Source: an uncultured Caldilineaceae bacterium
Lineage (GTDB): Bacteria > Chloroflexota > Anaerolineae > Caldilineales > Caldilineaceae
Length of the DNA stretch: 64,000 bases
Assembly (NCBI GenBank): GCA_958295915.1
Contig: OY282381.1
Span: 2,564,722 to 2,628,721 of the forward strand
Reading direction: 5' to 3'
Numbering within the stretch: position 1 is the first letter of the stretch; each line of letters starts with the position of its first letter. Both the position numbers and the translations under genes were made by a program. The notes beneath the pieces are model-generated. The model had not been told where the DNA came from. It searched no databases and saw only the letters and a list, made by a program, of their open reading frames with translations. Positions 40,857 to 50,343 of the stretch are shown piece by piece.

Positions 40857-41825
40857 ATGCGAGTTCTCTTTCTTCCCTTTAATCCCGTCATGCACTACTG
40901 GTATGATGGCTTCATCGAAGCCATTGATGGACGATATCCAATCGAGATGTACGATCCGGAAAAACCGCTGGCCGCGCAGTTCGAAGGCATAGGCGCTGTC
41001 GTGGCGTGCGCCGGCTGCACCCACGAGATGATCGATGCCTCCGTGGAGGCCGGGGTGAAGCTATGGCAGGTGCTCTCGGTCGGCGTCGATCACTGGGACG
41101 TGCCCTATTTCCTCGAAAAGGGGATGCCGTTCGCCAACACGCCGGGCCCGTTCAGCGCCGTCGCCCTGGCCGAGCATGCGCTCACCCTGATGCTTCTGAT
41201 TGCCAAGAACCATCACACGGCCCAGGAGAACGTGCGCGCCGAACTCTTCAGCTTGCCGCTGAACGATGAGTTGGCCGGCAAGAAACTCGGCCTGATCGGG
41301 CTGGGCGCAAGTGGACGTGAGTTGGCCAAGCGCGTCCACGCCATGGGCATGGAGATCATGGCCATTGACATCGCCGATATCCCGCAGTCCGTGCGGGACG
41401 AGCATCATGTTTCCTTTTTTGGCGATCCAAGTGGGTTGGCGCGCGTGATAGCCGAGGCGGACTATCTATCACTCCATACTCCGCTTACGGCCGCGACCCG
41501 GCACATGATCGGCCGGCAGCAATTCGAGCTGATGAAATCGACAGCTGTGTTGATCAACGTCGCACGCGGCCAGCTGGTGGATGAGGATGCCTTGATCGCG
41601 GCATTGCAGAGCGGACAGATCCGGGCAGCCGGCCTGGATGCGTTTGCGCGCGAACCACTGGAACAGTCACACCCGTTGCTGCAGATGGAAAACGTAGTCT
41701 GCACGCCACACATCGCCGGCGTAACCAAGGAAACGGCACAACGCCGCGGACAGGCTGCGGCCGAGAATGTAGATCGCGTTTCCAAGGGGTTGCCGCCGCT
41801 ACATTTAGTCACCTCTGTTGAGTAG
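40857..41825 (+). CDS. D-isomer-specific 2-hydroxyacid dehydrogenase
   Basis: A 322-residue NAD-dependent enzyme. The nucleotide-binding motif is GLIGLGASGRELAKRV (about 150-165); the catalytic triad is Arg in INVARGQLVDEDAL, Glu in FAREPLEQSHPL and His in CTPHIAGVT. The family includes phosphoglycerate, glyoxylate/hydroxypyruvate and D-lactate dehydrogenases. Start ATG 40857 lies 9 nt after GGAGG; ATG 40852 is out of frame. It lies convergent to the CUT2 transporter genes and may act on hydroxyacids arising from their substrate. Confidence 0.92.
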   Translation: MRVLFLPFNPVMHYWYDGFIEAIDGRYPIEMYDPEKPLAAQFEGIGAVVACAGCTHEMIDASVEAGVKLWQVLSVGVDHWDVPYFLEKGMPFANTPGPFSAVALAEHALTLMLLIAKNHHTAQENVRAELFSLPLNDELAGKKLGLIGLGASGRELAKRVHAMGMEIMAIDIADIPQSVRDEHHVSFFGDPSGLARVIAEADYLSLHTPLTAATRHMIGRQQFELMKSTAVLINVARGQLVDEDALIAALQSGQIRAAGLDAFAREPLEQSHPLLQMENVVCTPHIAGVTKETAQRRGQAAAENVDRVSKGLPPLHLVTSVE

Positions 41826-41841
41826 CTGGCCAAGCCAGCTA
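41823..41841. terminator. Hairpin filling the gap between convergent genes
   Basis: TAGCTGGC-CAA-GCCAGCTA, an 8-bp perfect stem, spans exactly the gap between the stop of the dehydrogenase gene and the end of the opposing ATPase gene. No T-run follows on either strand. A two-way terminator is plausible. Confidence 0.5.
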
Positions 41842-42615
41842 TCAATCGGTTTCAGGCGCAGCTTCCTCAACAGGCCGGCCGCGTACGATCAAGTTTTCAA
41901 CATCCTCCAGCGTTGATTTCTCAACCTCGAGCACTCCTTGCCGTTCGCCGCCTTTCAGCACCATCACCCGGTCCCCGATAGATAGAACATCGGTGATGCG
42001 GTGGGTGACCAGGATGATCGAAATCCCTTGATCGCGCAGTTCAGCCATGAGGTCGAGCAAGGTGTTGGCTTCCTTCACCCCCAGGGCAGCGGTCGGTTCA
42101 TCCATGATCAAGATCCTGGCATCAAAGCCGATGGCCCGGGCCACAGCCACCATCTGACGCTGCCCGCCGGACATTCTCTCAACCAGCAGCTTAGGCGAGC
42201 TTATGTTGATGCGCAGGCGCGCAAGCAACGCTTCTGATTCGTCGAGCATCCTCTTCTTGTGAAGAAACGGTATACCCAGAATCCGTCTGGTATACTCCCG
42301 CCCGGTGAAGACGTTGTTCGCAACGTCCAGGTTGTTGAATACAGCCAGATCTTGATAGATCATCGCCAGGCCCAGAGCTTGCGCGTCACGCGGGGTGCGC
42401 AGCGCGGCCTTTTGTCCCTCAATGAAGATTTCGCCCTCGTTCGGAATGACTGCTCCATAGAGTGTCTTCATCAAAGTGGACTTCCCGGCGGCGTTATCAC
42501 CCACCAGCCCCAGCAGCTCTCCGCGTCTCAACTCTAGGTCTACATTGTTGAGCGCCTGGACGCTGCCAAATCTCTTCGAGATTCCTTGCATCACAACCGC
42601 GTCATCGCTGTTCAT
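41842..42615 (-). CDS. CUT2 sugar ABC transporter ATPase (single-domain)
   Basis: A 257-residue ATPase of the ribose/galactose type. Walker A is GDNAAGKST (Ala replaces the second Gly), signature MSGGQRQMVAVARA, Walker B ILIMDEPTAALGV and VTHRITD. RbsA/MglA proteins usually have two such domains (about 500 residues); this has one, like FrcA-type ATPases that dimerise. It lies 145 bp downstream of the binding-protein gene on the same strand. Confidence 0.92.
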   Translation of the reverse strand: MNSDDAVVMQGISKRFGSVQALNNVDLELRRGELLGLVGDNAAGKSTLMKTLYGAVIPNEGEIFIEGQKAALRTPRDAQALGLAMIYQDLAVFNNLDVANNVFTGREYTRRILGIPFLHKKRMLDESEALLARLRINISSPKLLVERMSGGQRQMVAVARAIGFDARILIMDEPTAALGVKEANTLLDLMAELRDQGISIILVTHRITDVLSIGDRVMVLKGGERQGVLEVEKSTLEDVENLIVRGRPVEEAAPETD

Positions 42616-42621
42616 GGCCCT

Positions 42622-42651
42622 GTCGCTCCCTACAGGGGCGCGTAATGCAAC
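42622..42651 (+). repeat. R1 palindromic repeat, degenerate copy 9
   Basis: GTCGCTCCCTACAGGGGCGC followed by GTAATGCAAC: 30 nt with several substitutions. It lies just upstream of the ATPase start. Confidence 0.7.
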
Positions 42652-42760
42652 CTTTCTCGCTACCTGATGCCGAGTGGCCCGGAGGACGCCCCCTTGCGGA
42701 TCGAAATACCGTGTTGCATACCAACACGCAACACGGTATCATCGTTTCTTCGCAATCGCC

Positions 42761-43837
42761 TTACTTCATAATCTCCGTTTCCACCAACTCCTTGATCTCC
42801 AGGAAATTCTGCTTCATCGTATCCTGGTAGCTGTCAATGTTCGACTGATCGACAAGCGTGATACGGGTATCGAGGTACTTAGCAGTCGATTCCACACCTT
42901 CGTGCTTCATCATCCAGGGAATGTAGACCGCCAGGTAGCCCTGACCATAGGGTTGCTGCACATAGGTGAAAGATACGGTTCCCTGCCTGATGCCTTCGAC
43001 GATCTCCGGCGCATCATCCACGCCGGTGACGATGACGTCATCGCGGCCGGCCTCGGGGAAGGCCACCGTTGCCCCGACTGAATTCAAATTGCCAAGCGAG
43101 TAGTAGGCGTCCATCTGCGGATAGGTGACCAGAGCCTCCTCCGCGCAGCGTACGGTGCCTTCAGGGTTATCGCAGTCGATCAGCACGCCGATCACCTCGA
43201 TGCCCGGCGCGTTCTCAGCGAAATAGTCCTCAAGCCCGGCTTGGCGGTCCTTGTCAACTACATTGCCGGGCTCACCAAAGGCCACCACGACATTGCCTTC
43301 ATCGCCCATCAGCTCCGTCAGACGCTCGGCAACGGTCTGACCCGCCTGGTAGAAATCGGTTGCCATGCAGAGGTCGGTATTGACAGCGTCGGGACAGGAG
43401 CCATTTTGGGTGGTCCCGAGCCCCATCTCCTTGGCCTGGACCAGAATGCCTTCCAGGATGTCCGGCACACCGGTCATGACGCTGACGCCGGCGATGCAGG
43501 GCAGGGACAGAGCGGATTCGGTCATCTCCAGCTGCTTTTCAGGGCTGTAGCCGGCCGGCGCAATAAAGATGATCTCCACGCCAAGCTCTTCCGCGGCGGC
43601 TTCCGCGCCACCCTGCCAGGCCGTAATGTAAGGGTGCACCAGAGGCGCGCTGACAATGTAACGTTCAGTGGCGCCGCAGTCCTGTTCCTTCTCGACGATC
43701 ACTGTTTCGACGACTGTGACCGTTTGCGGGGCAGCCGGCACGGTACAGGCAGCCATAGACAGCCCAATAGCCAACACGGCCATCAACTGAAGGCGGAGCG
43801 ACGTCCCAATCTTGCCGTATGACACACGCTTCATCAT
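42761..43837 (-). CDS. CUT2 sugar ABC transporter solute-binding lipoprotein
   Basis: A 358-residue periplasmic-binding type I protein (ribose/AI-2/RhaS-like). The signal ends GLSMAACTVP with the lipobox Cys about 31. The mature domain has YIVSAPLVHPYITAWQGGAEAAAEEL and VVVAFGEPGNVVDKDRQAGLEDYF. ATG 43837, with a second ATG in frame 3 nt on, follows AAAGGAG. It belongs with the ATPase downstream and the permease at 45405; 1.5 kb of foreign-looking DNA separates it from the latter. Confidence 0.93.
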   Translation of the reverse strand: MMKRVSYGKIGTSLRLQLMAVLAIGLSMAACTVPAAPQTVTVVETVIVEKEQDCGATERYIVSAPLVHPYITAWQGGAEAAAEELGVEIIFIAPAGYSPEKQLEMTESALSLPCIAGVSVMTGVPDILEGILVQAKEMGLGTTQNGSCPDAVNTDLCMATDFYQAGQTVAERLTELMGDEGNVVVAFGEPGNVVDKDRQAGLEDYFAENAPGIEVIGVLIDCDNPEGTVRCAEEALVTYPQMDAYYSLGNLNSVGATVAFPEAGRDDVIVTGVDDAPEIVEGIRQGTVSFTYVQQPYGQGYLAVYIPWMMKHEGVESTAKYLDTRITLVDQSNIDSYQDTMKQNFLEIKELVETEIMK

Positions 43838-43885
43838 TCTTTTCTCCTTTGTTGTAGGAATTTGATCACTTCTCTGGACAACCAC

Positions 43886-43923
43886 AACTGCAGTATCCAG
43901 TGGCTAGTAACTGCAGTCACTGG
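43886..43923. repeat. R3 repeat
   Basis: AACTGCAGTATCCAGTGGCT followed by AGTAACTGCAGTCACTGG: two CTGCAG-centred palindromes and CCAGTG/CACTGG arms. It lies between the Asp-rich repeat gene and the binding-protein gene. Confidence 0.75.
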
Positions 43924-43943
43924 TTTTTTCTCTCTCCTCGAAT

Positions 43944-44837
<894 letters not shown>

Positions 44838-44886
44838 AGATTTTCTCCTGTTAAAGCTACGTTGCTTCTAATTCACGACACCTGTA

Positions 44887-45245
44887 ACCTGAATTCGGAA
44901 TTAAAGAGCACCTTATCAAGCTGGTAGAATAGAGTCGATCCAACAAAACCCATTGGCACGGGGGATACAATTGATCACGCCCATTCGCAAGAATATGCGC
45001 AATCGGCTCATGATTCTGCAGAATACGTTGCTGTCTCGCAAGCGTGCTATCATTGAGACGATTAACGACCAACTCAAGAACAGATCACAGATTGCGCATT
45101 CCCGTCATCGCAGCGCAGTCAACTTTTTTGTCAATCTCTTTGCTGGGTTGATTGCTTACACCTGGCAACCTAAGAAGCCTTCTATCCAGCTCTCTGACAA
45201 GGATACGGCTCTCTTACCTGCTTTGTTTTAACTCCGAATTCAAGT
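44887..45245 (+). mobile_element. Internally deleted IS982-family element with intact ends
   Basis: Left end ACCTGAATTCGGAATTAAAG and right end TTTTAACTCCGAATTCAAGT are near-perfect inverted repeats of about 20 bp. The element, 359 bp, is flanked on both sides by CTGTA (44882-44886 and 45246-45250), a likely target duplication. It retains only the end of the transposase gene. It could be moved in trans by a complete IS982 relative. Confidence 0.85.
44953..45231 (+). pseudogene. C-terminal fragment of IS982-type transposase
   Basis: About 92 residues: [18 protein letters not shown], then [18 protein letters not shown] and [22 protein letters not shown], matching the end of IS982 DDE transposases, including the region of the last catalytic Glu ([10 protein letters not shown]). 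The first two thirds are deleted, so it is inactive. Confidence 0.87.
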
Positions 45246-45320
45246 CTGTAGTTTATCTATAGACAGGATAAAGTGTCAATACTGCATAATCACCCGAATC
45301 ATAGTCGGTTTCCCTAGGGT

Positions 45321-45389
45321 AACTGCAGTGGCTAGTGGCCAGTAACTGCAGTCACTGGTCACTGACCACGCGAGTAGGGGCAACCCTAC
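45321..45389. repeat. R3 repeat joined to R5
   Basis: AACTGCAGTGGCTAGTGGCC then AGTAACTGCAGTCACTGGTC, followed by GTAGGGGCAACCCTAC at 45374-45389. It lies between the IS remnant and the permease gene's 3' end. Confidence 0.72.
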
Positions 45390-45404
45390 TCTGACGCTGC
45401 CTGG

Positions 45405-46427
45405 CTACCGGTCCTTGCCGAAAATAATTCGCCAAGTCAGCTCTCCCCGTCTGAACTGGTCGATTAACAAGGCCACCACCACCAATAACCCTTGCACGAT
45501 ATCCTGCAGATAGATGTTCAGCTGCAGAACGACCAGGGAATTCCTGGCAATCCCCATGATCGCAGCGCCGATCAACGTGCCGGCCATCGAGCCAACCCCT
45601 CCGGTTAACAGCGTGCCGCCCACGATGGCGGCTGTAACCACAGGAAAGAGCAGCCCTTGTCCGATCTGAGGTATGGCAGTGCCCACCCGGCCCAGCAGAA
45701 CGATCCCCCCCAGAGCGGACAGGAAGCCGCTGAGGGTGAAGATGCCGATGCGGATGCGTTCGACATTCATGCCCACATCCTGGCTGGCCTTCAGATTGCC
45801 GCCGATCATCCTGACCCGCAGGCCGAAGAGTGTCCGCGTCAGCAAGATGTGCATGAGGAGGGCGACGATGAACATCAGAATGATCAGCACGGGGACCGAG
45901 CCTATGCGTCCTTTGCCCAGCCAGGTCAGACCGTCGGGCAGGCCGATGATCGACTCCCCCCTGGTGATGTAGAAGTTCACGCCGAGAAAGACCGCGCCGG
46001 TGGCAAGCGTCATGACAATGGGATGCAGGCGAAAGCGTGCGGCCAAGACGCCGTTGAGAAAGCCGCACAGCACGCCGATCCCCAATCCTCCAGCAATGGC
46101 GAGGGGAGGCGAGAAGCCTAAGTTATGCCAGAGTTTGGCTGTACTCATGGCGGCCAAGCCAGCTATCGAGCCTTGCGACAGATCGAAAGCGCCCGACACA
46201 ATCACCAGGGTCTGGCCCATAGCCACGATCGATGTCACCGAAATCTGCCTGAGGATGGTGGTCAGGTTGAACGGGGCGCGAAAGATCGGCGAAACCGCGT
46301 ACATGATTGCGAAGAACACCACCAAGGCCAAGAATACGCCGGACTCTCGATAGGCCAACATCTCTCGGATGCGGGCCCGGGTTGCCTCGTGGAGAGTGGT
46401 GGGCGATTGCGTACCCCTCATCTGCAT
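45405..46427 (-). CDS. CUT2 sugar ABC transporter permease (RbsC type)
   Basis: A 340-residue permease with about nine hydrophobic segments. It has VSGAFDLSQGSIAGLAAMSTAKL, the family-typical periplasmic/cytoplasmic signature with DLS.GS, and GGVGSMAGTLIGAAIMGIARNSLVVL near the C-terminus. ATG 46427 or 46421 both follow GAGGAGAG. It belongs functionally with the binding protein at 42761 and ATPase at 41842, but 1.57 kb separate them. Confidence 0.93.
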   Translation of the reverse strand: MQMRGTQSPTTLHEATRARIREMLAYRESGVFLALVVFFAIMYAVSPIFRAPFNLTTILRQISVTSIVAMGQTLVIVSGAFDLSQGSIAGLAAMSTAKLWHNLGFSPPLAIAGGLGIGVLCGFLNGVLAARFRLHPIVMTLATGAVFLGVNFYITRGESIIGLPDGLTWLGKGRIGSVPVLIILMFIVALLMHILLTRTLFGLRVRMIGGNLKASQDVGMNVERIRIGIFTLSGFLSALGGIVLLGRVGTAIPQIGQGLLFPVVTAAIVGGTLLTGGVGSMAGTLIGAAIMGIARNSLVVLQLNIYLQDIVQGLLVVVALLIDQFRRGELTWRIIFGKDR

Positions 46428-46461
46428 CTCTCCTCTGGTCCTTCCTCACATCAGGATTATG

Positions 46462-46493
46462 TTTGCATTGCGCGCCACTGTGTTGGGCGCGAC
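46462..46493 (-). repeat. R1 palindromic repeat, copy 10 with 2-nt insertion
   Basis: GCATTGCGCGCCACTGTG followed by TTGGGCGCGAC: the GCGCC/GGCGC arms are intact and the centre is 2 nt longer than consensus. It lies between the permease and RraA-like genes. Confidence 0.82.
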
Positions 46494-46506
46494 GTCGGAA
46501 GTGGCT

Positions 46507-47208
46507 CTATTCATGGCGCCCCATGCGTTGCTTCAACCCTTCGTAGTTGAATCCGTCGCTGGCTAAGAAATCGAAGTAGGATGTCTCCGTCGCCAGAACG
46601 CGTCTGGCCTGATCAACGACGTCTTCGGCGATAGCAAGGGGAATTGACACCACCCCGTTCTCGTCTCCGTGCAGCAGATCGCCGGGTTGGATGGTCAAGC
46701 CACAGATCGACACCGTGACGTCCAGATTTGTGTAGACGCCATATCCATGGGAGACGACCGCGCCGGGGCAGAAGAGTTGGAACCCTGGCGCGCGCTGCTG
46801 AATGCCGCGAAAGTCCCGGTTTCCCAGATCTGTCATCAGTCCGATTGCGCCCAGTTTCTGCAGGGCCGAGCAGAACATATCGCCGGCCAGACAGCTGCGC
46901 AGGCGGTCGGCGCCCGTGTACTGGACGGCCAGAACGGCGGGCTTGGGGGCGGCGTGGACCATGTCCAATACGTCGTGCAGGCGCATGGGCCTGTTGTCAC
47001 CAGCGGTGGTGGTGTCGTGGGTGGCTGTCACGGCAAAGCCCACCATGGGCTTCTGGTCGGGGAACTGGCAGCGCAGCTCCAGCGAGGCATACCCTGTGAC
47101 CTGATCACGGACTTTGAAGTGTTCGATAGCGTTTGCGATGGTTGCGCTGTCGATCTGGCGCAGCGCGTCGATTGTTTCTGCGGAGATCTGTGAGTTCGTC
47201 ATTGTCAT
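46507..47208 (-). CDS. RraA-like protein (4-hydroxy-4-methyl-2-oxoglutarate aldolase family)
   Basis: A 233-residue member of the RraA/HMG-aldolase family. GDMFCSALQKLGAIGLMTDLGNRDFRGI carries the region where Arg and Asp bind metal and substrate in aldolases, and QPGDLLHGDENGVVSIP is the C-terminal family block. True RraA inhibits RNase E, but the longer, catalytic-residue-bearing homologs in catabolic clusters are more likely aldolases or decarboxylases of 2-oxoacids. ATG 47208 (or 47202) follows GAAGGAA. Confidence 0.87.
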   Translation of the reverse strand: MTMTNSQISAETIDALRQIDSATIANAIEHFKVRDQVTGYASLELRCQFPDQKPMVGFAVTATHDTTTAGDNRPMRLHDVLDMVHAAPKPAVLAVQYTGADRLRSCLAGDMFCSALQKLGAIGLMTDLGNRDFRGIQQRAPGFQLFCPGAVVSHGYGVYTNLDVTVSICGLTIQPGDLLHGDENGVVSIPLAIAEDVVDQARRVLATETSYFDFLASDGFNYEGLKQRMGRHE

Positions 47209-47216
47209 TTCCTTCT

Positions 47217-47278
47217 ATCGTTTTCAGTTTGTAGTTTCGAGTAACACGCAGTCGCTAAAAACTGGCAACTACAAACTG
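47217..47278. repeat. R3 repeat
   Basis: TCAGTTTGTAGTTTCGAGTAAC and CTAAAAACTGGCAACTACAAAC: two arms of the R3 inverted repeat with a CGCAGTCG centre in place of CTGCAG. It fills the spacer between the RraA-like and Ldh-type genes. Confidence 0.68.
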
Positions 47279-48325
47279 CTAGGCGATGGTCACCCCTACA
47301 GATTTGGCCGCCTCGGTGAAGGACCGCCAGATATCATCGGCAATCGGAATGCCGTCCCGTCTGCGGCGCACCCGTGCGCGCGCTTCCATGTCACCCGGCG
47401 CCAGCACCTCTTCGAAACCCGGCGCCGGCGGAATCGCGCGCACACGGCGTTCCATCTCGTCCGCGCGTTTGGCATAGTCGGCAAAGGGCTGAAAGAGGTC
47501 GGCTTTGATGGCGATCATGGTGACGCCTTGGTGGCGCATAATCGCGCCGGCCCGTCCCGCTTCCACATAGTCATCGGAGCCGGTGAAGATCCTGCCCAGG
47601 TATTCGGTGGTCATCATCAGTGTATAGCCTTTGTGTCCGCCAAACGGCAGGTGGCCGCCGCCAGCGAAGAAATCGTCCGGGTTGGCGCTGGGAACGCCAT
47701 CCTTATCGACGATGCTGTTTGGGGGCAGCTGTTCGCCGCGGTGGTGGGCGTTGTCCACTTTGACCCCGGATAGAGCGGTTGTGGCCCAATCGAACATCAT
47801 GGTTGACTCTTCGCCGGCCGGCAGGCCGATCGAGATGGGATTGGTGTGCAGAACGCGGGTCTTGCCGCCGTAGGGGACGGTCGCCGGCGCCTCCTCGCCG
47901 AAGCCTCCGGCCCAGACCATGCCGATCATCTTGTCAGCGGCTGCCATTTCCACATAGTGGCCCAGCCGGCCGATGTGGTGCATCTGCACGATGCCGACAA
48001 CGGCTACGTTTTGTGTTTTGGCCTTGCTGATCGCCAATTCCATGGCATATTTGGCTGCCACGTGGCCGAAGGTCCAATTGCCTGTAACCAGCGCGCTGGT
48101 CGCTGTTTCCTGCAAGATGGCCGGTTTGGCGGCGGGCAGAATTTCCTTGGCCTGTATCCCGGCCACGTAGATCGGAATGGGCCAGATGCCATGTGTGTCC
48201 ACTCCGCTGAGATTGGCCAAAACCAGGTGATCGGCCACCTCCCCGGCGTTCTGCTCATCAGCGCCGGCGGCCAGTAGGATCTGCTTGACCAAGGCGTGAA
48301 GTTCATCTGCGGATTTCGTAATCAT
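47279..48325 (-). CDS. Ldh family (malate/L-lactate-type) dehydrogenase, copy 2
   Basis: A 348-residue paralog of the enzyme at 39347. Opening ANLSGVDTHGIWPIPIYV has the conserved His45; NPISIGLPAG, PFGGHKGYTLMMTTEYLGRIFTG and PGDME follow. ATG 48325 is preceded by AGGAG; the longer frame to 48427 would translate an R1 copy. With RraA and the CUT2 importer it could form a sugar-acid oxidation branch. Confidence 0.92.
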   Translation of the reverse strand: MITKSADELHALVKQILLAAGADEQNAGEVADHLVLANLSGVDTHGIWPIPIYVAGIQAKEILPAAKPAILQETATSALVTGNWTFGHVAAKYAMELAISKAKTQNVAVVGIVQMHHIGRLGHYVEMAAADKMIGMVWAGGFGEEAPATVPYGGKTRVLHTNPISIGLPAGEESTMMFDWATTALSGVKVDNAHHRGEQLPPNSIVDKDGVPSANPDDFFAGGGHLPFGGHKGYTLMMTTEYLGRIFTGSDDYVEAGRAGAIMRHQGVTMIAIKADLFQPFADYAKRADEMERRVRAIPPAPGFEEVLAPGDMEARARVRRRRDGIPIADDIWRSFTEAAKSVGVTIA

Positions 48326-48390
48326 GTAATTTCTCCTGATTGCGTGAAACGTGGCTCTGCATGGCGCCGGCCATCTGCTTCGTCTTCCAG

Positions 48391-48420
48391 GTCGCGCCCT
48401 ACAGTGGCGCGCAATACAAC
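48391..48420 (+). repeat. R1 palindromic repeat, copy 11 (consensus)
   Basis: A 30-nt R1 copy identical to the consensus (core GCGCCCTACAGTGGCGCGC). It lies in the 203-bp spacer upstream of the Ldh-type gene. Confidence 0.93.
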
Positions 48421-48528
48421 ACCACACTCTGTTTGACAGCAGGAACTAAGATGAGAGGTATGAGCGCAATTATTATGAATCGGTAATCAAACAGTAAACT
48501 GGCGGGAATACCGAATCTCTGTTGAGGC

Positions 48529-48915
48529 TCAGTCGCGCGGCGGGCTTACTTCGTACAGTTCGCCTTGCAAGCCAACCGGCATCGTAAAGAAAATATAGCG
48601 CACAATTTCGCCTGTGTCCACTACGTCTACGTCAATCTGTTGAATTTCCTCAGTCGCAAAGGTGACGCCGTTCTCTTTGAGATCTTGGACAGCGGCGTCG
48701 ATGTCGTCAACCTGCCAGGCGACATGCTTTACGACCCCGGGCGTCGCATCATCAGCGACCTGCCACAGCTCTAAGCCGGGATACCAGACAACCGTGACGC
48801 CTGGCCGCTTGACCTCCCTGGACTTCTGCAGGCCGCATCGTTCTTCCAGATATTTTCGTGTCTCCTCCAGATCAGCGACATCCACTGAGACGTGGCTATC
48901 TATGATTTCAAACAT
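48529..48915 (-). CDS. VOC superfamily protein
   Basis: A 128-residue protein: MFEIIDSHVSVDVADLEET carries the first-strand His8; GVVKHVAWQVDDIDAAV carries a second His; GELYEVSPPRD ends with the metal-site Glu. All three VOC metal positions thus appear filled, unlike the copy at 37984. AGGAGAG precedes ATG 48915. It stands between P450 and Ldh-type genes on the same strand. Confidence 0.88.
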   Translation of the reverse strand: MFEIIDSHVSVDVADLEETRKYLEERCGLQKSREVKRPGVTVVWYPGLELWQVADDATPGVVKHVAWQVDDIDAAVQDLKENGVTFATEEIQQIDVDVVDTGEIVRYIFFTMPVGLQGELYEVSPPRD

Positions 48916-48974
48916 CAGCGCACTCTCCTGATTTGCAATAGTTCAATGGGATTGCAGCGGGTTGACAGCAGTGG

Positions 48975-50216
48975 CTAGTGACCACTGGCGATGATGACCG
49001 GCAACGTCTTCAGGTTATGAAATGTGTTATTTTGTTGCCATTCGACCCCTTCCTCCACCAGTGTCAGCGTGGGAAAACGGCGCAGCAGCGTAGTAAAAGC
49101 GATCTCCGCCTCGCGTCGGGCCAGCGGCGCCCCGGCGCAGAAGTGGATACCCCAGCCGAAAGATGTGTGCAGGTTTGGCTGGCGTGTGATATCCAGCCGG
49201 TCAGGATGCGCGAACTGAGCGGGGTCTCTGTTCGCCGCGCCCAGCATCAGGGAGAGAGTTTGTCCCTTAGGAATCCGTTTGCCTCCGAGCTCGACATCTT
49301 CGGCGGTCAAGCGCCAGGCGCGCAGGAACGAGGTATCGAAGCGCAGAAACTCCTCCACCGCGGCGCCGATCAGAACAGGCTCCTCCTTCAGCTTTTGCAG
49401 TTGCTGCGGATGGCGCAGCAGCGCCAGTAGGCCGTTTCCAATCAAGCCGGTTGTCGTCTCGTGGCCGGCCGTCAGCAAGGTGATACAGGTCGCCACCAAC
49501 TCGGTCTCGTTGAGCATATCGCCACGCTCCTCAGCGGCGACGAGGGCGCTGATCAGGTCATCCTGGGGCTGTTGCCGCCGCGCCTCGATGAGCTGGAGGA
49601 GCCACGCCTTGGTTTCAAGCAGGGCGGCTGCGCTCTTTCTGATCGTCTCGACGTGTGGGCGCCCTGTTCCATGGAAGGCGACGATGTCGTCTGACCACTT
49701 CTTAAACTGATCACGATCTGTCGCTGGCACGCCTAGCGTCTCGGCGATAACAATAGCTGGCAACGGATAGGCAAAATCACCGATTGCCTCCAGGCGTCCG
49801 CTGCTCTCAACCAGATCGAGGAGCTCATTCACAATTTCCTGCACCCGTGGACGCATACCCTCTACCACGCGCGCTGTAAAGGCTTTGTTCACCAAACCGC
49901 GCACGCGTGTGTGCTCTGGTGGGTCCGTGTTCGGCATTCCGACTGTGAAATTGTCGTAGAGCGGCCGTATCTCCGCGCGCACGTTTTCTGGCAACTGATT
50001 CAGGAACGAGGCGATGCGTCCCACGTTGGTAAAACGGCGATAATCGCGCAGTACAGCCACCACGTCCGCGTAGCGCGTCAGTACCCAACAGCCCCAGGCA
50101 TCGCTCCAGTGAACCGGATCCTCCTCGCGCAGCTGATGGTAAATGGGATACGGATCACTGTAGATATTGGGCGAGATCAGAAGTTGATCGAGTAACGGGT
50201 TGTTATTGTTTTCCAT
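48975..50216 (-). CDS. Cytochrome P450
   Basis: A 413-residue soluble bacterial P450. I-helix oxygen-activation motif TAGHETTTGL, ExxR-type segment EEFLRFDTS...RAWRLT, and heme loop SFGWGIHFCAGAPLARREAEI with the axial Cys. ATG 50216 is preceded by GAGG at short spacing. No ferredoxin or reductase gene lies nearby. It could initiate oxidation of a substrate handled by the VOC and Ldh-type enzymes downstream, or act separately. Confidence 0.95.
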   Translation of the reverse strand: MENNNNPLLDQLLISPNIYSDPYPIYHQLREEDPVHWSDAWGCWVLTRYADVVAVLRDYRRFTNVGRIASFLNQLPENVRAEIRPLYDNFTVGMPNTDPPEHTRVRGLVNKAFTARVVEGMRPRVQEIVNELLDLVESSGRLEAIGDFAYPLPAIVIAETLGVPATDRDQFKKWSDDIVAFHGTGRPHVETIRKSAAALLETKAWLLQLIEARRQQPQDDLISALVAAEERGDMLNETELVATCITLLTAGHETTTGLIGNGLLALLRHPQQLQKLKEEPVLIGAAVEEFLRFDTSFLRAWRLTAEDVELGGKRIPKGQTLSLMLGAANRDPAQFAHPDRLDITRQPNLHTSFGWGIHFCAGAPLARREAEIAFTTLLRRFPTLTLVEEGVEWQQNNTFHNLKTLPVIIASGH

Positions 50217-50228
50217 ACATCCTCAGAA

Positions 50229-50262
50229 GCAAGAACTGCAGTGATCGGTGAATCGTGATAAG
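50229..50262. repeat. R3 repeat, partial
   Basis: GAACTGCAGTGATCGGTGAA followed by TCGTGATAAGTGG, just upstream of the P450 gene. Only one arm resembles other R3 copies. Confidence 0.5.
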
Positions 50263-50343
50263 TGGAGAGGGATATCACAGTTGGCAACGCGCCAATTCGG
50301 GTTTCGCACGAGGCGCAAAGCCTGCGATGCGCTCAACCCGCAC

